Shown piece after piece: positions 9,901 to 21,212 of a stretch of DNA of 64,000 bases. Source of the DNA: Stomoxys calcitrans (Eukaryota; Arthropoda; Insecta; Diptera; Muscidae); contig NC_081555.1 in assembly GCF_963082655.1 (NCBI RefSeq), positions 185,091,424 to 185,155,423 of the forward strand, written 5' to 3'. The notes under the pieces were generated by a model. The model was not told where the DNA came from. It did not search any database and saw nothing but the letters and a program-made list of their open reading frames with translations. Position 1 is the first letter of the stretch. Each line of letters starts with the position of its first letter. The position numbers were made by a program, and so were the translations under genes.

Positions 9901-12900
9901 TAAATATTTTAAACCAAGTGATAAATAACAATTCTCTTCAGAGACAAACAAGATTTTCATTATCACTTTCATTGGAGATAAAATTTCTATGGTGAAAAAT
10001 TTCTCTTTAGGAAAATTTAATTGCAATTTTGTCATTTCATTGGAAAAATAATTTTTTTTAAACAGCTAATTTCATATTGCCTATTGGCTGAAATAGGATA
10101 AGCAGGTGGACGACTACAACTAAGGACCACATTTACAAGTTTCGAAAGTATTTGAAGTCATTCTTCGAATTGTTCAGATATTAGGAAAGAGTTTTGTTTG
10201 ATTGGGCCACCCCTTAGGCATTCGAAACGACCATACTTCAGGATACAATATATAGATGAAAGGAGCTGGAAAAGCCAACCAAAAAACTTAGGAGGAGATT
10301 ATTTTATGATTACAAATTTACTATTGGTTACAAGTTCTTGCGTTCGAATTGAGTTGATCACATCAATTTCCATACATATCTTTTAGCTGACCTCTTTCTG
10401 TAAACTGCCATCCCATTGAAAAGGTAAATCGTAGATGATAATGCCTGAAACTTAATTTTTAGTAAATAAAATGCATACCGCCCAGGTTGTATGTTAAAAG
10501 CAGCTTTTAAAGTGCCAACCTTCTTAAAAACTTATACAACATGTCGTTTTCAGTAAAGCTTAACGAGCTAAACTGTACCTACTGCATGAAATTGCATCTA
10601 ACGATCAGTACAATTCAGTCGAGCTCTAGAAGAGTATTTTAGGACAGAGGAGCTCTAAAGCCAATACTCTGTTCATATCAAACACACACTGTGAGCACAC
10701 ATCTGCCTTAGTCGTGTACCCATCCAGTCAGCCAGCGAGGCAGTCAGCCACCATATTTCAATTGTGTATACTAACGAAAATGGGATGTAAAGCAACAAAA
10801 TAAAATAGAGAAAATTGCAAACATGATGTAAAATAGAAAGCCAATAGTCCGGCCAACGCCCCAGAAGAAGAAATGAGATCTCTCCGCATATCATCCCGTA
10901 GAGAGCAGCTTCGGCAAACGGGGGGCGAGGAAGCGAATACACACTTGGCCTCTTTTCCACCGCAATTAGTTAGTTGCATGCCATGCCAAATAAATCCTTC
11001 CCTATCTCTAAGTCTTTCCTCTCCACCATCACTACTTTCACCCTCTCTTGCCTACGCTGTGGCTGGCTGGCTCTCTTTCCTGATCTCAAATACAAGTTGT
11101 GCAGTGTATTGTTTTCTGCATCGGCGGCAAACGAGTTTCAATCCATATTTTGAGATCACTTGCATGAGAATAGGAGCTCCTAAAGTTTGCAATGTTCAAA
11201 CCACCAACACAACTGTGGACAAATGCTTTTTCGGCAGTTGCACGCATACACTGGCGCATCTCAAAATTTCAACTCAATACGACAACCTCACATCTGGTGA
11301 TAGTCGGGCGAAATTTTCACAAATCACTCACAGTTGTGTTGTTTGTATTAACTTCAAGCAGAAAGACGCAGAGAGGGAGAGAGAACGCATAAGTTGAGAG
11401 TTTCGGTAAGCTATAAATTTTTTTGGCAACCTCGTCCCCAAAAACTACCAAAAAGACCCTCTCCCCTGGCCATTAGCAAGGCAACATTCTCACTCATTGG
11501 TCTATCTCCAGCTCTCGCTCTCTTTTACCATGCAAAATCGCATTCATCCGATTCCCATTCGGTAATGTATACAACTTCGTGGATTTCTTGTTTGCCCGTC
11601 ACCGTCACATTGCATTTAGAAATGATAGTCTGCGCTCGTGAGTGTTTGCTTTTTACTACAACAACAATAAATTGCACTCTAGTCACACACAGAAATGCCG
11701 AACGCAGGAAGCTCTGACGATGGATGACGACGACGACGTCGACGACGACAACACCAGCACCAACAAAAGTTGCATTGAAGCCGTTAACCTCGAAGTGCGT
11801 TCGTCGCCCGAATATAAGTCAGAGCGACGAAATACAAGTTGTAGATAAAAATGTGAAGTCATTTGCTAAAATTTGGAACTATGCACATTTTGTGCACCTC
11901 GTCCGCTGCCGCTGCCTCTGCACTCTCTCCATCGGGTGCTTGTGTTGTGTTGTTTGTTTATTAATGATCATCATATCAACATACGTTGGGGTTGAGGGCC
12001 CAACAGTGATGCCAAATCGCAAAATCCTGGAAATATATCTGTTTTTGGTTTGATGAAGAAATCTTCAAAAATATCTTTTTGGGAAAATGCTGAGGTGTAT
12101 ACAAGATTGTGGATCCCTGGTGTGTCCAGTGGCTGACACGATGCTAGTGAAAATTTGTCACCTACTGACCGATTCCCGACAGGTTTTCCTTGTTACATAA
12201 AGCTATAGAAACTCCTAATGAAATCTTTGTAATCAAGTGTCTTAAAATATGACACCAAATGCGTGCCTTACAACTTTTTCCAAAAATTTCAATTTTATAG
12301 ATTTTCAAGCACTTTGTTGGTGGATTTCTTTCCATTGCTCTCTTCCCACAAAGTTCTACTCAACTAGACTCCAAATATATTTTGTAATTTATCTTTAATT
12401 ATTTATATTAAAGATTAAAGGTTATGGCCTTCAAAATTTTGAAATTTCTAAAAGCTCCAATTTGAATGGAATTATTTTTCAGGTATTAGCCGCTAGGATA
12501 CTGAAAACTTTTGGAGTTGTTTAACTGAACCCTAATGGAGACCAACATTTGTTAGGTTATCAGTGCTCTGCTATTTTTCGCATTTCGAATTTTCGATAAC
12601 ATGGTTAATTTTCCAAAAAAAAAAAAATTACACTGATTCCGACCTTCAAAACATACTTGCTTTATGCCTGAAAATAAACTAAGAAGTCACCAAATGGTCA
12701 CTGGACCTGGAATGGCCTGCAGAATATTACTTAACTTTTTTAGGATTTGGAAACACTGTACGACAGTCGACTTAATGTAGGAGCAACTTATATCGTCATC
12801 TTCAGCGTTCGTATAATGCCTAAAATGTGTTTGTTTGTAATTTTTCTTAATTTTTTGGCAATCTCCAAATAATAAAAGATACACACGTGCACACACTCGC

Positions 12901-14329
12901 CCTCGTCCAAGTCATCAAGGAACTGTAGTCGGTCATGTGTGCCTCGTTAAACCAGTTTCATTGTTGCTGGTAGGGCAGCAGCCGCCGCCGCTACTGCTGC
13001 CGTTGGTGTCAATTTTGGAGAAATCAACTGGTTGCACAAAGCCACAGTCACAAATGTCGTAGTTCCAGTGAGTGAGCGTTTTCGTCACATTCTGCTGCTA
13101 ACAAATAGGCCCGATGGATTTGAGATTTGTTCAAGGGTTAGTCCTTGCACCCTCCGTCATCTGGTGCCGCTTAAAGCCCCCAAAAATGAAGGCATTGCAG
13201 TTTTTGTGATTTAGGTGTCGTCGCTTTGTTTTCGCCTCATACCCATTTTGGACTGCATCTTTGTTATTGGATTTTTGTTTAATTTTTTTTATTTTTTGGT
13301 TCAGGCTTGTTTGTTTTATAGAAGACGGCCTCTCATCTTTTCCTCGAGTCATCCATGAGCATTTGGGAAGCCATTGTTGTTTCTCTATATAGTATATATA
13401 AAGATGATGTAGGAACATGCTACATATCTAAGTTGATACACACACATACAATATAGGTATTTGGAATTCTTTTCATTGTGTTTGAAGAGCACCAAAAGAA
13501 AGTTTTTGGCAATTTTATATTTTTGCTACTTTCTGCTGTCGAGAGGATCGTATTTCAAAATGTTTATTTTCCTCTTAGCACATACTCGTCTGGTGTATGC
13601 ATCGTGAAGTATTTCGAGATCTATGAACGAGTCAGAGCCAAATCGATGTCGTATACTCAATTAAAAATATCCAAATAGCATTGGCAGGCCGACTCGGATG
13701 AGATATCTTGCAATTATTTGAAAAAATATGAGGGCCCAACGGTCATACGGCCCAAAATCATGAAGCCCACCGCCCATATAGCGGTCACAACGCTCATATT
13801 TTGGCTTCCTATGTTTTCTATAAAGAAATTTTGAATTTACAAAGCAACTGTTGAAATTTTTTGGCGCTACAAAATAACCTCCGACGCAAAAAAAAATAAT
13901 TCCCAAAGTTAATGAGGGGAATATTGCATCTTAGTTGAGGTTTATGGCGTCGATATTGTTTGGATGCTATTTCATTATGAGGGTTATTTCATTTTGTTAA
14001 AAATCGAATTTTTATAAAGTTAAAAAATATTGCTGGAAATGCAGTTTTAGTTATTTCGAGGCCAGTAAAAGGCATTGGAGTAATATTTCTGCGTATTTTT
14101 ATCAATTCAAAGTTGAACAATGAAGAACCGGTAGACGCCAAGCGGCTTATTGTTGTGTATTCCCAGTTAAGAGCAACTCGTATATGCTAGAATCTGTATA
14201 TACGAGATATACTCGGGTGGTTTCTGAATGATTTAAGAAAATTAAATTGGTACGTTAATGTTCTCCATATCCAAAATAAAGTATGAGTACAAGCAACTTC
14301 TTATATCCATAGACAGGATCGACTAAAAC
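9901..14329. other. repeat-poor non-coding block
   Basis: No gene could be identified. Frames at 10.87-11.40 and 11.39-12.05 kb are open but low-complexity, without domain features. A GAC/GAT-rich run lies at 11720-11760 and a GCC/GCT-rich run near 12978-13005. The composition around 10.7-12.0 and 12.9-13.2 kb is less AT-rich, as around host regulatory or untranslated sequence, but I cannot assign a gene. Confidence 0.45.
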
Positions 14330-15095
14330 GTTGCATCAACTAACAAGTAAGAGCGTGCTAAGTTCGCGCAGGCCGAATCTTATTTACCCTCCGCCATGGA
14401 TCGCATTTGGCGAGTTCTATGCGCGCTATTTCTTTTTAGGCAAACAAAGAATACTGAATAAGAACTGTTATGCTATTGGAGCTATATCAAGTTATAGTCC
14501 GATTCAGACCATAAATGAATGCTGAACATTGTAGAAGTCATTGTGTAATATTTCAGTTCATTCGGATAAAAATTGCGCCTTGTAGGAGATAGGTTTATAT
14601 GGGAACTGTATCAAGCTTTCGATCAATTCGGACCACATTAGACACGAATATTGAAGGTCATGAGAGAAGCCGTCGTACAAAATTTCTGCCAAATCGGATG
14701 AGAATTGCGCCCTCTAGAGGCTCAATCTATATCATGTTATGCACCGACTTGCGCCATACTTAGCACAGTTATTGGAAGTCAAAACAAAACACCTCATGCA
14801 AATTTTCAGCAAAATCGGATGAGAATTGGGCGCTCTATCGGCTCAAGAAGTCAAGATCCCAGGATCGGCCTACACCAATAAAAAGTATTTGTCCAAAATT
14901 TCAAGCGGGTAGCTTTACTCCTTCGAAAGTTAGTGTGCTTTCGACAGACAGACGAACGGACATGGCTAGATCGACTTAAAATGCCATGACGATCAAGAAT
15001 ATATATACTTTATGGGGTCTCAGACGCATATTTCGAGGTGTTACAAACAGAATGACGAATTTAGTATACCCCTATCCTATTGTGGAAGGTACAAA
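14330..15095 (+). mobile_element. dispersed repeat family A, near complete
   Basis: The 5' end reads 'aacaagtaagagcgtgctaa', a CGCAGGCCGAATC stretch and 'taccctccgccatgg'. Internal modules with 'gaattgcgccctctagaggc' follow, then 'gacagacagacgaacggaca', 'tggctagatcgact' and a 3' motif 'tacccctatcctattgtgg'. The ends form the family's subterminal inverted pair (ACCCTCC and its complement), though both are decayed here. Confidence 0.65.
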
Positions 15096-15319
15096 AAACG
15101 ACGATCATCAAATTAAACTTTTTCTGTTATTTGGGATGGATGACCGGTCACCACAAACGTTCAGGCGGATGCAATAGCTAACCGTGCATAAAAATTAATG
15201 GCCCGTTTTATCAAATAGTTGATGATACAAGAGAAGTTCTTTTATAATTTTTTATTTTCCTAAAGTTAAAAAGCCCAATGCTTTCTATGCAGTTCACAAA
15301 CATTTTTTATTTGGCCTTA

Positions 15320-15926
15320 AAGGGTGATTTTTTTGAGGTTAGGATTTTCATGCATTAGTATTTGACAGATCACGTGGGATTTCAGACATGGTGTCAAAGA
15401 GAAAGATGCTCAGTATGCTTTGACATTTCATCATGAATAGACTTACTAACGAGCAACGCTTGCAAATCATTGAATTTTATTACCAAAATCAGTGTTCGGT
15501 TCGAAATGTGTTCATTCACCGTAACGTTGCGTCCAAAAGCATCTTTGAAAAAATACGGTCCAATGATTCCACCAGCGTACAAACCACACCAAACAGTGCA
15601 TTTTTCGGGATGCATGGGCAGTTCTTGAACGGCTTCTGGTTGCTCTTCACTCCAAATGCGGCAATTTTGCTTATTTACGTAGCCATTCAACCAGAAATGA
15701 GCCTCATCGCTGAACAAAATTTGTCAAAATTTGAACACATTTCGAACCGAACACTGATTTTGGTAATAAAATATAATGATTTGAAAGCGTTGCTCGTTAG
15801 TAAGTCTATTCATGATGAAATGTCAAAGCATACTGAGCATCTTTCTCTTTGACACGATGTCTGAAATCCCACGTGATCTGTCAAATACTAATGCATGAAA
15901 ATCCTAACCTCAAAAAAATCACCCTT
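15320..15926 (-). mobile_element. fold-back mariner derivative with 195-bp arms
   Basis: TA flanks (15318-15319 and 15927-15928) bound ends AAGGGTGATTTTTTTGAGG and its complement. The arms 15320-15514 and 15732-15926 are almost perfect inverted copies of about 195 bp. Each arm encodes the transposase start MNRLTNEQRLQIIEFYYQNQ or a close variant. The middle, on the minus strand, encodes the catalytic part: FSDEAHFWLNGYVNKQNC, then WSEEQPEAVQELPM and VWCGLYAGGIIGPYFF. The element therefore carries the N-terminus on both sides and lacks the rest of the enzyme, so it must move using transposase made elsewhere. Confidence 0.8.
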
Positions 15927-16119
15927 TATTTCCAAAAATTTGGGATTATTTTCATTATTTTGATTTGAATCAAAGTGCCCAAAATAGATTTTGGGCCTTA
16001 TGACCGCTGGACGTTGTGTCAGCTCACCATTTTCAACGCAGATTAAACTGGCCTGTTTTTTAAATGGTGCCAACCAAATGAAAAACTAGACCATCTTTGA
16101 ACTATGTGTATAATTTTTA

Positions 16120-16420
16120 TAGACTTTATACGGGCGAACGGACATGGTCAATGAAGTGTTATAAATGGATAAATCGGTGTTTCGAATGGAATGACAAAAT
16201 GCCCTCTTCAATGGTAGTACTAAAAATTTCTTTAGTCCGATCTTTACAAAATTTTGTATCAGGTGTTCTATTTAAGGTCCCAACTCGTGTGCTATATATC
16301 TTTAAAATCGGATCAGATTTGGATATAGCTCCTATGAGGTGTTCTATTCGACGCCCCAATATGTGTGCAAAATTTCATCAAAATCGGTCCAGTCTTATAT
16401 GTAGACATAATTACCAGGTA
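16120..16420 (+). mobile_element. dispersed repeat modules, degenerate
   Basis: It contains 'gcaaaatttcatcaaaatcg', 'aaaatcggatcagatttgga' and 'tatagctcctatgaggtg', the module vocabulary of the Helentron-like repeats. Limits are approximate. Confidence 0.35.
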
Positions 16421-16682
16421 GACTACCGTAAACAGCCGAAAACTAATTTTTCTCGCGAAGTGCACTATCTCTCAACGAGTTTTGGTTGTGTGTTTTTATT
16501 ATAGTTAAGAACCATGACGCACACAAACAACGAAAAATGGCGCGAATTAGTAGCATACACAAAATCAGAGTTGCACTTCTCACTCTCACTTCTCACAAGT
16601 ACACTATATATTTTGTTGTTGGGCAACTGCCACTAACTGTAAATGAATATATCTTGGGAGCTCCCAAATATATATTTTTATA

Positions 16683-16770
16683 ACCACCACCGAAGGATGG
16701 GGGTATATTCATTTTGTCATTCCTTTTGCAACACATCGAAATATCCATTTCCGACCCTATATAGTATATA
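16683..16770 (-). mobile_element. 3' end of dispersed repeat family B, inverted
   Basis: It reads 'aaccaccaccgaaggatggg' then 'ggtatattcattttgtcatt' and 'gaccctatatagtatata'. That is the reverse complement of the family B 3' end at 45.6-45.71 kb. It is cut at TA by the MITE that follows. Confidence 0.6.
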
Positions 16771-16898
16771 TTGGGTTGCCCAAAAAGTAATTGCGGATTT
16801 TTCATATAGTCGGCGTTGACAAATTTTTTCACAGCTTGTGACTCTGTAATTGCATTCTTTCTTCTGTCAGTTATCAGCTGTTTCTTTTAGCTTGCTAA
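16771..16898. mobile_element. truncated mariner-type MITE
   Basis: It begins with TTGGGTTGCCCAAAAAGTAA and follows the same sequence as the copies at 56.75 and 60.65 kb up to 'ttttagcttgct', where homology stops. Only about half of the roughly 237-bp MITE is present. A TA dinucleotide precedes the left end. It sits in the family B repeat. Confidence 0.75.
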
Positions 16899-17085
16899 CC
16901 GCATGAAATTTTGCACAAGTACTTCTTATTAGTGTAGGTCGGTTGGGATTGTAAATGAGCTATATCGGTCCACAACCGATCTGGGGTCTTGATTTCTTGA
17001 GCCACTAGAGGGCATAATTGTTATCCGATTCGGCTGAAATTTTGCACGTGGTGTTTTATTATGATTTCCAAAATTTAACATTTGA
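16899..17085 (-). mobile_element. dispersed repeat family A fragment, inverted
   Basis: It contains 'gcacaagtacttcttattag', 'tgtaggtcggttgggattgt' and 'cactagagggcataattgtt', the reverse complement of modules seen at 40.9-41.1 and 53.4-53.6 kb. Confidence 0.5.
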
Positions 17086-17104
17086 TGTCGGTAATAGCTT
17101 CGTT

Positions 17105-18195
17105 CACTTTATTTCGAGCTTCTGAGAGATCGCACTATTCGAGTCGTTATAGACGGGTTCTCATCCAATGAGCATAAATTGACCGCAGGTGTAACCCTGG
17201 GCTCTGTTCTTTCTCTATTTCCTTCTCTTTTTCTTATTTTTATCAACAATCTGTTGGGTCAGACATCGAATCCGATCTATTCATTTACGGATGACAGTAA
17301 TCTCTGTCTTTCGTACTCATTCGACCATAGGCCGACTCTTCGAGAGATTGAGGACAAGAGGCGGGTTATGGACGATGCACTCTGCTAAGGATTTGCTGTT
17401 CATTTCCGAATGAATCGAGTAGATTTTAATGCACGGAAGACTCAGTGCTGCTTGTTGTCACACAAACGATTCGCTGACCCATTACGATCATCTTTGTCTA
17501 TCAACGGTGTAGATGTTGAGCAATCAGAAGCTCTTGATGATCTGGATATAAAAATACCATGTTATGTCCGTTGGGCTAAACATGTATTTGATGTGTCGAA
17601 AGATGCATTCAAGTGTTTAGGTTTCCTTAAACGGTGTAAGAATTACTTCACTCTGTCTGATCTTCTAAGCATCTACACCACATTCATAATGCCGAAAATG
17701 CAGTACAACCCACATGTATGGGCTGGAGCTTCAAAATCATCCCTGGAGCTACTGGACCGTGTACAGAAGAGAGCGATGGCGTTGATTGGGGCAGTGGGGT
17801 ATCCAACTATATTGCCCCCCTTCATCATCGTCGCAACATGGGTTGTTTGGCTCTGTTCTATCGATACTTTCATGGTGTGTGTTCGTCTGATATTCGTCTT
17901 CTTATTCCTGATGTAAGGATGTATGTCAGGGATACTAGACATTCCAGGAACTCACACCCGTTTGTAATTGATTGGCCAGCGGACCGCATAATGCATTATA
18001 GAAAGAATTCTTATTTCACCCGAACCGTTCGTATATGCAATCGACTTCCGGCTAATGTTTTTCCCACCCACTTTGACACCAAAAGATTTGAGACAAATGT
18101 CAATAAGCTTTACACCCGTTTCCCCTTCTCCAATTCCTAATTTCCTCTCGCCAACACAATGCACTGCATTCATAGGGGACATCCCCTGCGTGTTG
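17105..18195 (+). pseudogene. CR1-like LINE reverse transcriptase remnant
   Basis: Three forward frames (from about 17109, 17410 and 17830) together give the C-terminal half of a non-LTR reverse transcriptase. The primer-grip region reads GVTLGSVLSLFPSLFLIF where GVPQGSVLSP is usual. The active-site motif is YSFTDDSNLC (usually FADD; both Asp kept). Later come WAKHVFDVSKDAFKCLGF, then RTVRICNRLPANVFP, typical of CR1/jockey-type tails. Frameshifts occur near 17400 and 17800. It ends at a short 'gacagaaaaaaaaagaaaa' tail. It is 5'-truncated and inactive. Confidence 0.75.
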
Positions 18196-18204
18196 GCTGA
18201 CAGA

Positions 18205-18437
18205 AAAAAAAAGAAAACTTCTCACGTATCAATGAGTGAAGTCCGATTCAAGTTTAAGCTGAATGATAGGGACCTCCTTTTTATAGCCGAGTACGAACGG
18301 CGTGCCGCAGTACGACACCTCTTTGTTGAGAAGTTTTACCCGGCGTAGTACCTCACAAATGTTGGCAGCATTAGGAGAAGAAAACCACCGCCGATGTTTC
18401 AGCGTCATAGGCGGACATGCCAATCTCTGCGCTATAT
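18205..18437 (-). mobile_element. SINE lacking its B-box
   Basis: It matches the SINE family from 'acttctcacgtatcaatgag' to 'gcggacatgccaatctctgc', but the segment with the B-box is deleted ('cgccgatgtttcagcgtcat'). It directly follows the CR1-like tail. Without the B-box it should not be transcribed by RNA polymerase III. Confidence 0.65.
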
Positions 18438-18459
18438 TTTTACAAATTAATCAATTTTT

Positions 18460-18665
18460 TTTCTGTGTACGCTCCACCATATGTCGGAGTGTATTCTAAC
18501 TTCGTAATTCGCACAAATCATGCCTAATTAATGTAGGCCGGCTGGAATCGCAATTGCCCATACACATCAATCTCTCGAATTGATTGGTTGAGCTTTCGGA
18601 GTGTAGACTATCAAACTGATTGGGTCCGAATCCAGCAATTTTTGCTGAAATTTTACATATGCTTC
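18460..18665 (-). mobile_element. dispersed repeat family A fragment, inverted
   Basis: It contains 'cgctccaccatatgtcggag', 'aatgtaggccggctgg' and 'ccgaatccagcaatttttgc', decayed reverse complements of family A ends and modules. Confidence 0.35.
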
Positions 18666-20424
18666 AAAATTTTCAAGTTTTGCAAAGTTTGCAAAGCGTA
18701 CGTGTACTAGTCCGCCTTGACTTTAAACGTCTGAGATCATTATCTCCAAAATTATTTGGACTGTTGTGAAAGTGGGAATCGCACCGAATTTCCATGGTTA
18801 ACCACCGATGGTTCTGGCAGTTTTCAAAGTGAACATCAACCTCCAATCCCCCGTTCAATCTCCTGAATTTTATCATTTCCATATTGACACGCTCATCTCT
18901 CTGCATATTCATGTACACACAAACACCCAATAACGTCATGCATACTTAGATGCGGATGGATTCACGCACTCCACTTCTTTGCCTGATCAGTTGGCTTCAA
19001 CTCGTCTACGCATTTTACCCGGACCATAAAAAATGTAAAACAAAACCAAAACGAAATATTGTTTTGGCCATGGCTTACGAGTGATGGAAGGACATAAAGC
19101 CTTGCAATGTGGATGTGCACCCAACACCCACTGTTGTGAGTTTGCCCGCGGCAGGAGTTGTTTACAGCTATGGGGGCCCCTCGTAGTGCTCGAAAATTTT
19201 TGGTTAATTTGTTGGGGTTGGTGAAATTATTTTTTTGGACTACGCAAGCTGTAGAATAACAGACAGGTGGCAATGGTGCTGGAGAGGAGTTTCAACACTC
19301 TCAGTAGAATGCAAGCGGTGAAACTCGAATTGATGTCTCTCCCCCAAGAAGCCCACTTGACTCGGGCACAGCGGTGGGAGTGTTGTTTTGCAGTCGAAAG
19401 GAAGTTGATTGTATTTCAGTTTTGCAGTTCAGTTTTTTAGTATCGCATTGCGTTTCGCATGTATTTATCTATTGTATTACCAATGCATATTGCCATTATG
19501 GCCTATGTATGCAGCTGCGTATGTGTGTGGACTCAAGTTGCATGTACAGTCGAAGCTGATCTGTTATAGAAGGTGCCCATGTCAATCAATATGGTTATGT
19601 TCGTATTTGTTGGGAGTGGGCTGACGAAATAGTGTCCCTTCCAATTTTACTAACCAATTAACTTGTCTAATAATTTATTAAATCTACAGGTCTATTGTGT
19701 ATCTATGGGTTGGTCATTCATGTTTGGGTGCCTGAAAATGTCGATATTGAATGGTTTTTTTATCGTCATTTCCAATTAATGTGTTAACACATTATGTACC
19801 ACATACTCCAATGGCAGCTAATATGTGCGTGTGTGTCAGCTCGGTTATTGTTAATATTATCATGTACCCTTGTGTGTATGTACAGAAAACACAACACAAT
19901 ACATGCATCCGCTGATAGTGCACAAAATGTAAATGCCTCCTTTTTTCGGGGCATTTAATAACACTTTTTATATAGACGATGGATGTAAATACAAATTTCA
20001 GATATTCACATAAATTTTAGCACACAAACACACACACACACACTAAAAAATATACCTGTCAACGATGCGTGTTCCATCTACTTACTAGGGTGCATAAGCA
20101 TGTGGTGGAGATCACGAGTGTGGGTGCATGTGTTGGTATATATGCCTACGCACACATTCACACATACGCATTTCCCAAATCTATAATTGGACTTGTCCAA
20201 AAAAGTTTCGGCTATGAAATGGCGCTCTATAGCAGACCGATTAACATTATTCGAAGGTGAGTTAAAATTTCAACCTCTTCACGGGACTTCGGGTGTATAT
20301 TTAAAGCTGAAAACTTTTATTAAAAAAAAAACACTCACACACACACATTCCTTCATCTGGAATTAATTTTAAATAAAATGGATTTAACTTTATTTGCACA
20401 TTCCATTAAAGGACAGCGGGGCGA
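18666..20424. other. repeat-poor non-coding block
   Basis: No gene or transposon protein recognised. A (CA)n run lies at 20018-20043. A good match to a splice donor (CGAAG|GTGAGT, near 20257-20262) follows a 63-codon frame, but nothing else supports an exon. Confidence 0.4.
20018..20043. repeat. (CA)n microsatellite
   Basis: Tandem CA, interrupted once. Confidence 0.85.
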
Positions 20425-20545
20425 CTTCTTACGTATCAATGAGTGCTGTTCGAACATTGTGGAAGAACTCAAATATGCAGCCAGTATTAATGAAGGGTAT
20501 GCATTGCTGAAATTGTTTTGATGTTCTTGCCAGGGTTGTAATTTC
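20425..20545 (-). mobile_element. degenerate SINE
   Basis: It keeps 'acttcttacgtatcaatgag', 'tgctgttcg', 'gcagccagtattaatga' and 'tgttcttgccagggttg', in SINE order but with large deletions. Confidence 0.5.
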
Positions 20546-21154
20546 CCAAATGCACCGACCATGCCAATATGTGACTCGATGGTAAAAGCATAATTTTCTA
20601 GTAAAACGTTGAGTCATTTTGAGCGCAGTACGAAACAGTCAACATCTCCTCTAAAAGACATCTAGGAAGAAATACGTAGCCAAAACTTGTTACTCAAGCA
20701 ATCTTCGATTACCAATGGAATAATCTTTTGATATCAGCTATTCATTTGTTTTTGCTCTTCTTTTTATTTTGGTCACAATTATTTCCTTTTGTTGTTGCAA
20801 TTGAGTTACTTTTTGAACAAGAATTTTAAACGATAAAGGGTAGATTTTACCATGGGAAACATGGTACAAACAGTGTTGCCATTGTGCCACTTTAGTATCA
20901 AAAATTACACTTTTTTCAATGTTGCCACATTTATGCCACTTGAGCCCCTGGCGAGAATATTATAACGCCCTTAGTAAGATAAAACTTTCCTAGGCGGCAA
21001 GCCGTTTGAAATTTGCTAATCACGTGATCGTGATTGAATTAAAATTCCTCGTGCTTAAATCACGATTCAAAACACTAATAACTAGTCACGAGAAAATCAC
21101 GAACCACAAGATAATACGACTCATAAAAAAACCCGACTTAAGGTTGGTATTCTA

Positions 21155-21212
21155 TTCTTGCAAATTTGGAAACTTTGCCCATGAACATTCCACTAAGGAA
21201 CAGGGGCATTCT
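21155..21212 (-). mobile_element. SINE tail fragment
   Basis: It contains 'aaactttgcccatgaacatt' and 'ccactaaggaacaggggc', the tail part of the tRNA-derived SINE family. The head is absent. Confidence 0.55.

Noticed and set aside
10873..11397. 174-codon plus-strand frame
   Set aside because: Ser/Leu-rich run from CT-rich DNA, no motif, and other frames in the same block are equally open.
20069..20262. Exon ending in CGAAG|GTGAGT
   Set aside because: Only the donor motif supports it; the frame is Tyr/His-rich from CA-type DNA and ends in a stop right at the donor.
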